Source: Melioribacteraceae bacterium
Lineage (GTDB): Bacteria; Bacteroidota; Ignavibacteria; Ignavibacteriales; Melioribacteraceae
DNA: 64,000 nt
Assembly (NCBI GenBank): GCA_022181065.1
Contig: BQMY01000074.1
Span: 124,001-188,000 of the forward strand
Direction: 5' to 3'
The position numbers were made by a program, and so were the translations under genes. The notes under the pieces are model-generated. The model ran no database searches. It was given only the letters and a program-made list of their open reading frames with translations, and was not told where the DNA came from. Shown one piece after another: positions 53,236-62,800 of this stretch. The stretch's first letter is position 1; each line of letters starts with the position of its first letter.

Positions 53236-53313
53236 TCATCCTCCGTCTTCCGACCGAGTCGGAAGCCACCTCCTCCCGAAAGCTTACGGGACAGGTTCAA
53301 AAGGAGGACTTTG
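53236..53313 (-). repeat. dispersed repeat, copy F (module 2 only)
   Basis: TCATCCTCC, TTCCGAC/GTCGGAA and CACCTCC..AAGGAGGACTTT. The outer hairpin's loop contains an extra TCCCG/CGGGA hairpin plus ACAGGTT. Terminal inverted repeats and module 1 are missing. Lies between proC and the GNAT gene. Confidence 0.75.
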
Positions 53314-53383
53314 TTTTCATACTAAATTGTATCAATCCAATTTGTTGGAATCACATGGACTTTAACTGACATTTCACAGTTTT

Positions 53384-54181
53384 CTATTTCTCAATTTTCT
53401 CGAATGACGCAACAAGCCCTTTTATAAGTGAGGAACTGAATCCGTTGTGTTCCATTTCATTGAGACCAACAATAGTACATCCTTTGGGAGTGGTAACCTT
53501 ATCAATTTCGTGTTCCGGATGTTGGTTTCGCTGGATTAAGAGTTCCGATGCGCCCCTCACGGTCTGGGTTACAATTTCATTAGCTGTTTTCGCGTCAAAC
53601 CCTATCTGAATTCCCCCCTGAATCATGGCACGGATAAACCTCAGAACGTACGCGATTCCGCAAGCACCGAGCACAGTGGCAGATTCCATGAGATTTTCAT
53701 CAATGACGATACTGGTTCCCACAATATTGAAAATACTCATCACTGTTTCCATATCCTCCGCTTTATAATTGTCGGAGCACAAACAGGTAACCGATTGTTT
53801 CACATCCGCCGCGGTGTTCGGCATAGCTCTGAAAACCGGTAAATCTTCACCTAAAACTGATCTTAGCTCTTCTACCGAAACTCCGGTAGCTGCTGAGACC
53901 ACGATGTGACGAGAAGGATCAAAATGTGGTTTTAGCTCCCCGAGAAGTGCCAGAATGTTGTAAGGTTTAACTGTAACTATAATTATATCAGCATTTTTTA
54001 CAGCATATTCATTATCATTGGTAATTGTTACACCTTCTTTTTCGAGGTGTTTTATTGGCAGAATATTTCTTTTCGTCGCGATTATATTTCCCGATGAAAG
54101 GTCTTCATATTCTATCAGTCCGTTAAGAATCGACAATCCGAGGTTTCCCGCCCCGATTACAGCAATTTTCCTGTTATTCAA
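53384..54181 (-). CDS. proC: pyrroline-5-carboxylate reductase
   Basis: 265 aa from TTG 54181, with AAGGTGA five bases upstream. Last step of proline synthesis: reduces P5C with NAD(P)H. N-terminal Rossmann motif 'KIAVIGAGNLGLSILNGL', VTVKPYNI, SAATGVSVEEL, FRAMPNTAADVKQSVTCLC, and the C-terminal dimerisation signature with TVRGASELLI and VTTPKGCTIVGLNEME. The VTSPGGTT motif of most ProC proteins is VTTPKGCTI here. Single gene. Confidence 0.9.
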   Translation of the reverse strand: MNNRKIAVIGAGNLGLSILNGLIEYEDLSSGNIIATKRNILPIKHLEKEGVTITNDNEYAVKNADIIIVTVKPYNILALLGELKPHFDPSRHIVVSAATGVSVEELRSVLGEDLPVFRAMPNTAADVKQSVTCLCSDNYKAEDMETVMSIFNIVGTSIVIDENLMESATVLGACGIAYVLRFIRAMIQGGIQIGFDAKTANEIVTQTVRGASELLIQRNQHPEHEIDKVTTPKGCTIVGLNEMEHNGFSSSLIKGLVASFEKIEK

Positions 54182-54347
54182 ATTTTCACCTTATAATTTT
54201 AGCGCCCAATATAAAAAGATATTGAGCCTAAATAAACAATAATTATCTCGAGAAGAATAATTGCACCCTTAAACACGAACTGGTCAAATATTTTCCCCTT
54301 ACTATTTGATTCAGCACAATTTAATATGGATTTAGGATTTTCAGAAA

Positions 54348-54376
54348 TTGCTACAGTTAGCGGGAAATACTATTTT
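54348..54376 (+). promoter_or_regulatory. candidate promoter of the monooxygenase-like gene
   Basis: TTGCTA (54348-54353), 17-bp spacer, TATTTT (54371-54376), about 33 bp before the ATG. May also drive the T9SS genes that follow. Confidence 0.3.
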
Positions 54377-54408
54377 TAAGTATTACCAAAAACAAAAAGG
54401 ACAATTTT

Positions 54409-54687
54409 ATGTCGGTAAAACGAATAAATGAATTTACTGCCCGCGATGGGATGGAAAACGAACTGTATGATTTTCTGCAAAATCTTGTACCATTTATCAA
54501 GCAATCGGAAGGAAACATCGAGTGTACTGTACTCCGGAGTAAAGAGGACAAAACCAGGATTGTTGTATTGGAAGAATGGGAGAACGAGTCATTCCATAAA
54601 AAGTCGGTAGAAAACTATCCTCCTGATAAAATGCGCGAGGCAATGATGCTTATTGGCGCTCCACCTTCGGGAGAATATTTTGAATAA
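54409..54687 (+). CDS. antibiotic-biosynthesis-monooxygenase-like (ABM) protein
   Basis: 92 aa, dimeric alpha-beta barrel. 'KRINEFTARDGMENELYDFLQNLVPFIKQSEGNIECTVLRSKEDKTRIVVLEEWENESFHKKSV' is a typical ABM/YgiN-like sequence. Such proteins act on quinols or haem or are simply binding proteins; the substrate is unknown. A possible AAAGGAC site precedes ATG 54409. 29 bp upstream of the first T9SS propeller gene. Confidence 0.75.
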   Translation: MSVKRINEFTARDGMENELYDFLQNLVPFIKQSEGNIECTVLRSKEDKTRIVVLEEWENESFHKKSVENYPPDKMREAMMLIGAPPSGEYFE

Positions 54688-54716
54688 TTAGGTTCATTAT
54701 CATTTATGAGGGGAGA

Positions 54717-57080
54717 ATGAAATTTATTACGAGAGGGTTTTTCAAAATCAGGTTGTGTTCGGCAAATTTGACACTATTTCTTATTAGTTTGTTTTTCCTT
54801 ACCTCATTCGGGTCAATAAATGCTCAAAACCATTATTGGGAACCGGTTGAAGGAATTTATGGTGGTGAGATCGTGGATATCCATGATGCGGGAGATGTAC
54901 TTTATTGTTCAACAAGAAACAATATCTACAAAAGCACAGATGCGGGTGAATCGTGGGAGAAAGTACTCAAAGATAATTCGATAAAAGAGCAGCTCAGCGC
55001 TTCGGGAAAATATTTGTATTATTTCGACATGGGCTCTTTGTATAGATTGGATATCGTAACAAACGAAGTAGCAGTTATTTCTACGATGACTGTCGATAAT
55101 TATTTTGTGGATCAAAATTTGGTGTTCAGAGTATATCGGGACAAAGTTCACAGATCAACCGATTATGGAAATTCCTGGAGTTTCATTGATGTAAACCATA
55201 GTTCCGAAGCTATACTTACAAAAGTTGGTAGTTCGGAATATCTCTTTTCCAACATATATGGTTCAGATTATTATGTTTATTCAAATAATAAAGGTGAGAC
55301 CTGGCAGAAGCGAGGCATTGGCGACGGTGAGAGTATTCCCGTTAAGATAGTAAGTTATAATAATAATTTGTACGGCTACAAATATTCTGGAAAGCCAGAG
55401 CTTTTTACAAGCAGTGATAAAGGTTTAACCTGGTCGCAACTTTTTACCGAAGAAAGGATTAATGGAAAAATTGTTGAATTCAAAGAATATGGTGGCAATT
55501 TTTATGTGCTCACAGAATCAGAAGATATATATATCAGCGAAGATGTTGGAAATACATGGGCAAAGCTCCCTGATGCCAATCTTGGAAAGAGGCTTGCCAA
55601 TTTAACAATACACAAGAACGAAATCTTCATCTCGGATTTATCCGGAATTTACAGGTATAACCGTGGGTCTGAAATATGGGAAATGAAAAACAATGGCATC
55701 AACGAACTCCCGATAAACTGCATGATTGAGCATGATGGTAAACTTTACATCGGTACAGGTTCCCAAAGGATGTATATCTACGACGGACAAAACTTCAGCT
55801 ATGTGACATTACCGGATACTGTAACCACTATTCATAAAATTATTCCTCATAAATCTGAATTGTACGTATTATATGGTATTTCAACATATAACTATACCAG
55901 TACATTTTACTATCTAAAAATGGACGCACAATATAACATCATTTTTCCTTCCAGAGAGGAGATAAAAGCTTATATAAATGATATCTACTTCACAGACCAA
56001 AATATTTTCTACGCAACAGATTACTATTTGTATCGTGAAAATATTTCAACGGGTTCATTCGAAAAAATTGTACTAAATCCCGAATTCAACAGGAATGAAA
56101 GGGTACATGACATTGCAGGTAAAGAAGACACTCTGATAATAACATGTAATGGCAGTTATGTTTACACCAGCTATGATCAGGGCGAAACCTGGAGTGAATA
56201 CGAATATCATGAGTTTTTTAATGGTCAGATTTTGAGGGATGAGTTTGGGAATTATTACTGTCCGGGGGATGATGGACTTTTATACAGCCCAGATAACGGA
56301 AAAAATTGGGAACTACTTACAATCGACTATTACAATTTTAATTATCTTCAGTGTCACCAAGTTTCTCAGATAAAAAATCAGTTGTACGCAAATTCAGGAG
56401 GAGATTTTTACAGAGCAACAATTGGAGAATTTATATGGGAAAATTTAACCAATGATTCCGGTTTTAATATTTACAATCCCGTTTACTATCAGGGTGAAAT
56501 TTATGTATCAATTTACCAGAATGGTTTAAATAAATTCAAAACAGATTCTACAAACATACTTTCAACTAACACTTCTTATCAATTTGGTGAGGTGACACTT
56601 GAATGGAATGGCTCCGGGATTGGTGATAACTACAGATTGCAGGTTTCGGAGGATCGATATTTCAGTCAACCATTTATTGATGAAGCAGTTTCCGACACAA
56701 AATATAGTATCAATTATCTTGAAAGTAACAGGGAATACTTCTGGCGGGTAAGCAGCATCACACAAACATGGGACGACAATTTTACAGAAACCGCTACCAT
56801 ATTTATCAAAAGCAGTAGAGACTACAAGATATTCCAGAATTATCCAAACCCCTTTAACAACAGTACAATTATCCGTTATGAACTCCCCGTAACATCAACA
56901 ACAAACATTGAAGTTTTCGCGACCGATGGAAGCAGAGTCAAGTCAGTTTCACTCGCGAAAGAATCCGCGGGCACACATAAATATGAATTGGACATGACCG
57001 GTTTTACCTCGGGAGTCTATCTCGTCAGGGTTACAGCAGGAGAGTTCTCGAAAACATTAAAGACGGTGTACCTGAAATGA
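54717..57080 (+). CDS. T9SS cargo protein with propeller-like repeats, first tandem copy
   Basis: 787 aa. Signal peptide ends at SINAQ (about residue 37). Residues 40-600 contain many BNR/sialidase-type or YCF48-like blade motifs (STDAGESWEKV, STDYGNSWSF, SNNKGETWQKR, SSDKGLTWSQL, SYDQGETWSEY, SPDNGKNWELL). An FN3-like segment follows (VTLEWNGSGIGDNYRLQVSEDRYF), then a T9SS type A sorting domain (FQNYPNPFNNSTIIRYELP..GVYLVRVTAGEF). A strong GAGGGGAGA site precedes the ATG. Surface protein; binding partner unknown. Its final TGA overlaps a potential ATG for the next gene. Confidence 0.85.
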   Translation: MKFITRGFFKIRLCSANLTLFLISLFFLTSFGSINAQNHYWEPVEGIYGGEIVDIHDAGDVLYCSTRNNIYKSTDAGESWEKVLKDNSIKEQLSASGKYLYYFDMGSLYRLDIVTNEVAVISTMTVDNYFVDQNLVFRVYRDKVHRSTDYGNSWSFIDVNHSSEAILTKVGSSEYLFSNIYGSDYYVYSNNKGETWQKRGIGDGESIPVKIVSYNNNLYGYKYSGKPELFTSSDKGLTWSQLFTEERINGKIVEFKEYGGNFYVLTESEDIYISEDVGNTWAKLPDANLGKRLANLTIHKNEIFISDLSGIYRYNRGSEIWEMKNNGINELPINCMIEHDGKLYIGTGSQRMYIYDGQNFSYVTLPDTVTTIHKIIPHKSELYVLYGISTYNYTSTFYYLKMDAQYNIIFPSREEIKAYINDIYFTDQNIFYATDYYLYRENISTGSFEKIVLNPEFNRNERVHDIAGKEDTLIITCNGSYVYTSYDQGETWSEYEYHEFFNGQILRDEFGNYYCPGDDGLLYSPDNGKNWELLTIDYYNFNYLQCHQVSQIKNQLYANSGGDFYRATIGEFIWENLTNDSGFNIYNPVYYQGEIYVSIYQNGLNKFKTDSTNILSTNTSYQFGEVTLEWNGSGIGDNYRLQVSEDRYFSQPFIDEAVSDTKYSINYLESNREYFWRVSSITQTWDDNFTETATIFIKSSRDYKIFQNYPNPFNNSTIIRYELPVTSTTNIEVFATDGSRVKSVSLAKESAGTHKYELDMTGFTSGVYLVRVTAGEFSKTLKTVYLK

Positions 57081-59412
57081 GAGACCAAAAATTATACATA
57101 ATTTTACACCTGATGGCATATTGGGTCTTGCGATAACTATTTCGGCACAGAATAACGGATGGTATGAAATTGATGGTCTTTATGGAGGTGAAGTAAAATC
57201 TGTACTGCAAACTGACGCTGGTATTTTTTGTTCTGCCGGTAATACTATTTATATCAGTACCGATAGCGGAGAAAATTGGGCGAAATTATTGACAGATTAC
57301 AACCTCGACGAAAACCTGCACTATTCAGATGGCTTTTTATTCTACAATGTGCGAACCGCTCTCAAAAGATACACCTTCTCTACAGGTGAAATAGAAGAAT
57401 TGGGAAACAACAAAAGCAGGAAGTCCCAATTTCTTACCGTAGATAACATGATACTCCAGACTTTGGGAAATGCACTAAAACGATCTTCCGACTATGGAAT
57501 GTCGTGGGAGTTTATTTCCGGGTATGATAAAGATTATTTTGGTGCTCAATTGTATTATGCCGGAGGCAATAAAGTAATACTCCCGCGGCATATCAGAACA
57601 GACTATTATTATCTTTCTGACGACTTGGGTTTAACATTTCAGCAGATAAAAGTAGCTCCTGAAGAGTTCTATCCCTCCCATACAGTTTTGTACAACAACA
57701 AAGTTTATAGTTTTGATGTTGAAAACAATCGTGGAATATACTTCAGTAATGATGGTGGTCTTAGTTGGCAGCCGGTACCCACACAAAATCAAATTGGGGA
57801 AAAGGTCACAGAATTTTTATCATCTGACGGAGTATTTATTGCGGTAACGGAGAACAATAACTTTTTCATCAGCAAAAACTCTGATATGATTTGGGAAAAA
57901 ATTCCGATAAGTAATCCGCTTGGCAGCTATAACGAAATTTCCTTCAAGGACGGGAATCTGTTTATTACTAACAAGGAAGGAATTTTCAGATTTAATTTCG
58001 ACTCCAACAGGTGGGAAAAGAAAACAACCGGAATAAGAAACATACCCCTTTACACTCTCGAAGTTTATAAAGACATGCTCTTACTTGGTACTGAAAGTAA
58101 TTGGCTGTACACTTATGATGGTTACAGATTTGATAAAATTATCCTTCCCGAATACGTTAGAAAAAGCTCAAAACTATTTGTTAAAAATGAATCGATTCAT
58201 CTGATATATGAAACGACTGATTATAACTACAGTGTCAACAAGTATATCATTTCAGATGATGGCGGAATAACGTGGGAGGCGCCGGTAGAACCTGATCTTC
58301 AATTTAACCTCAATGATATTTACTTTGGCGAAAAATATACCTTTTACGCTTGCGAGAACGCGCTGTATAAAAAGGATAATCTTTCAGGTGAGTTGGTTGA
58401 TATCCTCGACTTGCTGCCTTATCCTCACAAATTGAATTCGCACCCTAACAATCTGGAAGGAAGTGGCGAGACGATTATGGTCGCCGATTATAATTATGTT
58501 TACACCAGTTACGATAATGGGGACACATGGTTTACAAATATCCCGCAAAGCGATAAAAACATGCTGGATGTTGCCCGTGACAAGTACAATAATTATTATT
58601 CAATCGGGTTCAACAGTATAAATGTGACTACCGATGTTGGTCAGACCTGGCAGAATTACCAATTTGAATCTGTACATGGTCACACACGCAATATTTTTGC
58701 ATTTGGTGACTACATCTATTGTAACAACTCAGGTTATTCCTTTAAGGGGCAAATTGGAGAGTATAACTGGCAAAACCTTACCCCTGATAGAGAGTATGAG
58801 ATTTATGATATGAAGGAGTTCAGAGGGGAGCTATATTGCGGAACCGAAAGTAACAGTCTCGTTATCTACACACCGGATTCCACAAATATACTTTCAACTT
58901 ACACTTCTTATCAATTTGGTGAGGTGATACTTGAATGGAATGACTCCGGGATTGGTGACAACTACAGATTGCAGGTTTCGGATGACCGGTATTTCGGTCA
59001 ACCGTTCATTGATGAAACTGTCACCGGCAATAAATACAGTATCAACTATCTCGAGAGTAACAGGGAATATTTCTGGCGGGTAAGCAGCGTCACACAAACA
59101 TGGGACGACAATTTTACCGTAACCGCTACCATATTTATCAAAAGCAGTAGAGACTACAAGATATTCCAGAATTATCCAAACCCCTTTAACAACAGTACAA
59201 TAATCCGTTATGAACTCCCCGTAACATCAACAACAAACATTGAAGTTTTTACGGTTGATGGGAGCGAAGTCAAATCGGTTTCACTCGCGAAAGAATCCGC
59301 GGGCACACATAAATATGAATTGGACATGACCGGTTTTACCTCGGGAGTCTATCTCGTCAGGGTTACAGCAGGAGAGTTCTCGAAAATATTAAAGACGGTG
59401 TATTTGAAATAA
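57077..59412 (+). CDS. T9SS cargo protein, second tandem copy, start disrupted
   Basis: The long frame runs from TTG 57121 (763 aa). The natural start is ATG 57077, overlapping the previous stop (ATGA), which opens MRDQKLYIILHLMAYW, but 44 rather than 45 bases separate it from 57121, so one base is missing and the signal-peptide half is out of frame. The rest mirrors the first copy: blade motifs such as STDSGENWAKLL, SDDGGITWEAP and SYDNGDTWFTN, an FN3-like segment and the same sorting domain. Either a recent inactivating frameshift or a sequencing error. Confidence 0.7.
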
Positions 59413-59473
59413 GGGATAAAGCCTGATAGCTTTCAACTTGACTCCGCAATTGTTATAACCTGGTTTTCATTAA

Positions 59474-59489
59474 GGGGCTGTCTAAAAAG
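59474..59489. repeat. GGGGCTGTCTAAAAAG motif beside repeat G
   Basis: Identical 16-bp motif at 34352-34367 beside repeat D. Resembles an insertion-sequence end or a variant terminal repeat of the composite element; no transposase is present. Confidence 0.4.
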
Positions 59490-59506
59490 TCTAAGTACTC
59501 AATGAA

Positions 59507-59560
59507 TCATCCTCCGTCTTTCGACTATCGTCGAAATCCACCTCCTTCGAAGGAGGACGG
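59507..59560 (+). repeat. dispersed repeat, copy G (module 2 only)
   Basis: TCATCCTCC, TTTCGAC/GTCGAAA (same compensated variant as copy E) and CCTCCTTCGAAGGAGGAC. Lies between convergent genes and next to the CreD terminator hairpin. Confidence 0.75.
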
Positions 59561-59573
59561 AAAACGAAGGCTG

Positions 59574-59596
59574 ACCCACGGCTTATAACCGTGGGT
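59574..59596 (-). terminator. hairpin after the creD-like gene
   Basis: ACCCACGG/CCGTGGGT, a perfect 8-bp stem with a 7-base loop, 11 bp after the stop; a likely terminator. Only one copy is seen here. Confidence 0.6.
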
Positions 59597-59607
59597 TAAT
59601 AATTTAA

Positions 59608-60942
59608 CTATTTGTCAACAGGGGTTTCTTCATTTTCCGGTTGCTGGGTGATGTTGCTCCAGTCAATTTTTCTTGTCAGATACATAACTACACCGAGAAT
59701 CGTGAAAAGTCCGACACTACCGAGAAGGAGCGCGAAATCTTCCAGTTGCAATACAACAAACAGATAGCTGTATAGCATCAACAGAACACCACTCACCACA
59801 AGTGCCCGCGATTTTTCCTTGAAAATACTCAGGGAATAGAGTGATATCTGTACAATGATCGCGAGCGCCGCGATTATATAAGAAAACGTAAAATTAAGGT
59901 ACTCCGAGATCGATAGCAGCAGAGTATAGAATATTATCAACGCGAAACCTGTCAGCAAATATTGAATCGGGTGGACGTTGAGTCTGTTCATAATCTCGAT
60001 CATAAAAAACGCGAGGAATGTGAGTCCGATAAACATAATCGCGTATTTGGTGGTACGCATGGCTTTCTGATAATGATCGACCGGGATTTTAAGTTCAACT
60101 CCGAACTCCGACTTTTGAGGATAATATTTAGCATCGGCCCAAAACTGAGGGAACTCCCTGTTCAGATGAAAAACTTCCCAACTCGCTGTAAATCCATCCG
60201 AAGTTATACTTCTTTCCCTCGGTAGAAAATTCCCTGTAAAGCTCGGGGTATCCCATGAGGAAGTGATTTCCACAAAAGTTGATTTGCCCACCGGAGTGAA
60301 CATCAAACTTTCGCTGCCATTGATATTGATTGAAGTGCTGAAATTAAATTTAGCCGCAGTTTCCTGTTTACCTTCGAACAGTCCTTTTACACCAAAACCT
60401 TTTTCATAAATCTGTTCGGTCTCAATACCCGGGTTGGCATTGATTTCTTTACCTTGCCAGTTAATAATAATTTTATTCTTTATGCCGCGCATATCGCTAA
60501 CACCAAAATAGAGTTGCGCGTCTTCCCACATCACTTCATCATCATTTAACCCTGCCAACTGTAAATCCGGAATTACAAATTCACCATTTATCTGTACATC
60601 AGCATTATATACAACCGACTCATAAATTCCACGGTAACGTTTTTCCGGTGTCATATTGCTCTTTACCATTAAACTTTCAGGTAAGATGTGCAAGTAATGA
60701 ACAGAGTATGTTTTTTTGCCACCCTGGCTTGTTGTCCATTTTTTGTAAGGGACACTTATTACGGGACCGTTTATTGTTTTATTGGTTCCCCATTTCGAGC
60801 TGATCTCTAACTTTACTCCGTCACTTCTATCCTGCCTTTCCTGAATGAGGTTAATCACAAAGAGGGGTGGAATTAGCAGAAGAAGTGTAAGAACTGTCAG
60901 GATAATAATTTTGAGGGTTACAGAACTACGAGATTTTTTCAT
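59608..60942 (-). CDS. creD: CreD-like inner-membrane protein
   Basis: 444 aa. CreD/CbrABC-type envelope integrity protein: an N-terminal transmembrane helix (about 8-29), a large periplasmic domain (30-305, with RSDGVKLEISSKWGTNKTINGPVISVPY and FTPVGKSTFVEITSSWDTPSFTGNFLP), and a block of about five helices (310-425) starting TTKYAIMFIGLTFLAFFMIEIMNRLNVHPIQYLLTGFALIIFY. Family members protect against beta-lactams or colicin. No creBC two-component genes are adjacent. Confidence 0.9.
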   Translation of the reverse strand: MKKSRSSVTLKIIILTVLTLLLLIPPLFVINLIQERQDRSDGVKLEISSKWGTNKTINGPVISVPYKKWTTSQGGKKTYSVHYLHILPESLMVKSNMTPEKRYRGIYESVVYNADVQINGEFVIPDLQLAGLNDDEVMWEDAQLYFGVSDMRGIKNKIIINWQGKEINANPGIETEQIYEKGFGVKGLFEGKQETAAKFNFSTSININGSESLMFTPVGKSTFVEITSSWDTPSFTGNFLPRERSITSDGFTASWEVFHLNREFPQFWADAKYYPQKSEFGVELKIPVDHYQKAMRTTKYAIMFIGLTFLAFFMIEIMNRLNVHPIQYLLTGFALIIFYTLLLSISEYLNFTFSYIIAALAIIVQISLYSLSIFKEKSRALVVSGVLLMLYSYLFVVLQLEDFALLLGSVGLFTILGVVMYLTRKIDWSNITQQPENEETPVDK

Positions 60943-61067
60943 ATAAATAATTCCGGTTATCTTAACAAAACAGGATGATTATACCCTTTCGTGGAAGTTT
61001 TACAAAATAATTACGTGCGGGGTTTCTTCACTCCAATTTTAATATAGGTCAAAATTATCTGACCTGC

Positions 61068-61598
61068 TCAATATTTTTTTAAGCCGTACTCTCGTGTGAA
61101 GTAAAATTTTTCCGGAAAAACTACTTGTTCCTCATTAATATCATAGGCGGTTAACTGGTTTACCGGAATCGGTTCTCCTGTATCAGTACTGAGCGCGTTA
61201 TCATAATAAACCATCTGAATATCAAATCGGGCATTTTCGGATGTATTATCGCCATATTCCATTCTTATTTCAGCATAATTATCATAATATGCATCTTCCC
61301 CCGATTCAAGATACCCCTCAAGTGAGAACGGAAATTGAGTGATGGTTGCGTCAAATTCTACTACTACAGGACTAATCAAGTAGCTGTATGATTCGCTTGA
61401 ACTTGTTCGATAAGAATAACGATATATGTGCCCGTAAAGACGAAGATTATCAAGTTCCGAGACATTATCTATAACGAAAACGAACTTATCCCATCCACGA
61501 GTATAATAAGTATAGAATTGCGCATCACCTTCGTCGGGACCCAATACATCGTCACAACCGGAAATTAAAAGAATTGCCATTAATATGTACTTTTTCAT
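61068..61598 (-). CDS. lipoprotein of unknown function
   Basis: 176 aa. Signal ends LLISGC (Cys15), followed by an acidic stretch DDVLGPDEGD. The rest is beta-rich and very rich in Tyr (YRYSYRTSSSESYSYL; YYDNYAEIRMEY), which suggests an outer-membrane lipoprotein with a beta-sandwich. The FPFSLEGYLESGED segment is faintly like the lipoprotein at 21463. Single gene downstream of nothing obvious; no family recognised. Confidence 0.6.
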   Translation of the reverse strand: MKKYILMAILLISGCDDVLGPDEGDAQFYTYYTRGWDKFVFVIDNVSELDNLRLYGHIYRYSYRTSSSESYSYLISPVVVEFDATITQFPFSLEGYLESGEDAYYDNYAEIRMEYGDNTSENARFDIQMVYYDNALSTDTGEPIPVNQLTAYDINEEQVVFPEKFYFTREYGLKKY

Positions 61599-61641
61599 AG
61601 AGCCCTCATCTACCGAAGTAATAAATTAAAGGAATTATTTT

Positions 61642-62175
61642 CTATTTAGAAACTTTATAAAAAGTTTGTACTATACCGTTATTGCAAGATTTCGTATCCA
61701 CGAGCTTTAATTTTATATCCTGATTAACTTCTCCGAAAAGAGGTATTCCATCTCCAATCAACACCGGGATAATGGAAATTATCAGTTCATCTACAAGACC
61801 ATCTCTCAGAAAACTCTGTATAAGGTTGCCGCCATCCAGATATATTTTTTTATACCCTTGTTTTTCAAGTTTTGTAAAAATTTCTCCGGGGCTGCCATTG
61901 ATCAGTTGTAGATTTGCATTTTTTATTTCAGGAAGGTTTTTGAGGGAGTTAGAGGCAACAATCACCTTTTTATCTCCATAAGGCCATTGCCCGAAAGAGA
62001 GCACTTTCTCGAAAGTGTTTTTCCCCATTAACAATGCATCAACAGAATTGAAAAAATCCCCAAAACCGTGATCTTCGCTTTCTTCTGAATCATCCCCCGT
62101 GAGCCAATCGATGTCGCCATCTTTACGCGCTATAAACCCATCGAGGGATATAGCTATAAATACAGATACCAGCAT
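61642..62175 (-). CDS. dihydrofolate reductase family (RibD C-terminal-like) protein
   Basis: 177 aa from ATG 62175, with AAGAAGG five bases upstream; GTG 62202, overlapping the previous stop, is an alternative. RibD_C/DHFR-like fold: MLVSVFIAISLDGFIARKDGDIDWL, ALLMGKNTFEKVLSFGQWPYG, KKVIVASNSL, KIYLDGGNLIQSFLRDGLVDELIISIIPVLIGDGIPLFG. NADPH-dependent reductase of unknown substrate; not true folate reductase. Coupled or nearly coupled to the GNAT gene upstream. Confidence 0.85.
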   Translation of the reverse strand: MLVSVFIAISLDGFIARKDGDIDWLTGDDSEESEDHGFGDFFNSVDALLMGKNTFEKVLSFGQWPYGDKKVIVASNSLKNLPEIKNANLQLINGSPGEIFTKLEKQGYKKIYLDGGNLIQSFLRDGLVDELIISIIPVLIGDGIPLFGEVNQDIKLKLVDTKSCNNGIVQTFYKVSK

Positions 62176-62198
62176 AATACCTTCTTTCAGATAATCAT

Positions 62199-62708
62199 TC
62201 ACTCTTTGTTAGAGTACAGGAGTAGTTCCTCTTCCTCAATCGCGATCTTAGTTTTACCGATAAGATGTAAACCCGCTTTCTCGAGGAGGTATTGCGATAC
62301 AATGTTATTTTCGTCTGTAACGCCCAATATTGTATTGAACTTCAGCACCTCATAACCATATCGCATTGTTGCTTCGAGTGCTTCCCAGGTATAACCGTGT
62401 CTTTCAAACTGCGGAAGAATTGAATAGCCAACATCGGGAAATTCCAATTCATCGCGTTTAATAAAACCGCAAAAACCTATAGATTCTCCTGAACTTTTTA
62501 GGATCATCTTATAGAAACCAAATCCATATTTTGAATAACCCGGTAGAAGCCTGTCTTTAATGAAATTTTCAGCGTCTTTTATCGTTCTGATTCCACGATC
62601 CCCAATATTTTCCAACCAGTTTGGGGCAGTTAACAACTCAAAGACAAATTTTGCATCGGAAAGCTCAAATTTCTCAAGTGTGAGTCTTTTTGTTTCAAGA
62701 ATACTCAA
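62199..62708 (-). CDS. GNAT acetyltransferase (RimJ/RimL type)
   Basis: 169 aa from TTG 62708, giving the family-typical start SILETKRLTLEKFELSDAKFVFELL; TTG 62723 is possible. No ATG fits. Contains FGFYKMILKSSGESIGFCGFIKR, PDVGYSILPQFERHGYTWEALEATMRYGYEVL (acetyl-CoA loop region; the usual RGxG is RHGY) and NIVSQYLLEKAGLHLIG. Acceptor unknown. Overlaps the RibD-like gene region. Confidence 0.78.
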   Translation of the reverse strand: MSILETKRLTLEKFELSDAKFVFELLTAPNWLENIGDRGIRTIKDAENFIKDRLLPGYSKYGFGFYKMILKSSGESIGFCGFIKRDELEFPDVGYSILPQFERHGYTWEALEATMRYGYEVLKFNTILGVTDENNIVSQYLLEKAGLHLIGKTKIAIEEEELLLYSNKE

Positions 62709-62800
62709 AATAAGCCTGATCAACTTTTATGATAAATTTAATTTACGATTAAATTACGGAAATTAAAATAGCTGACGGAGTGAAACACCCCGTCATAAAA

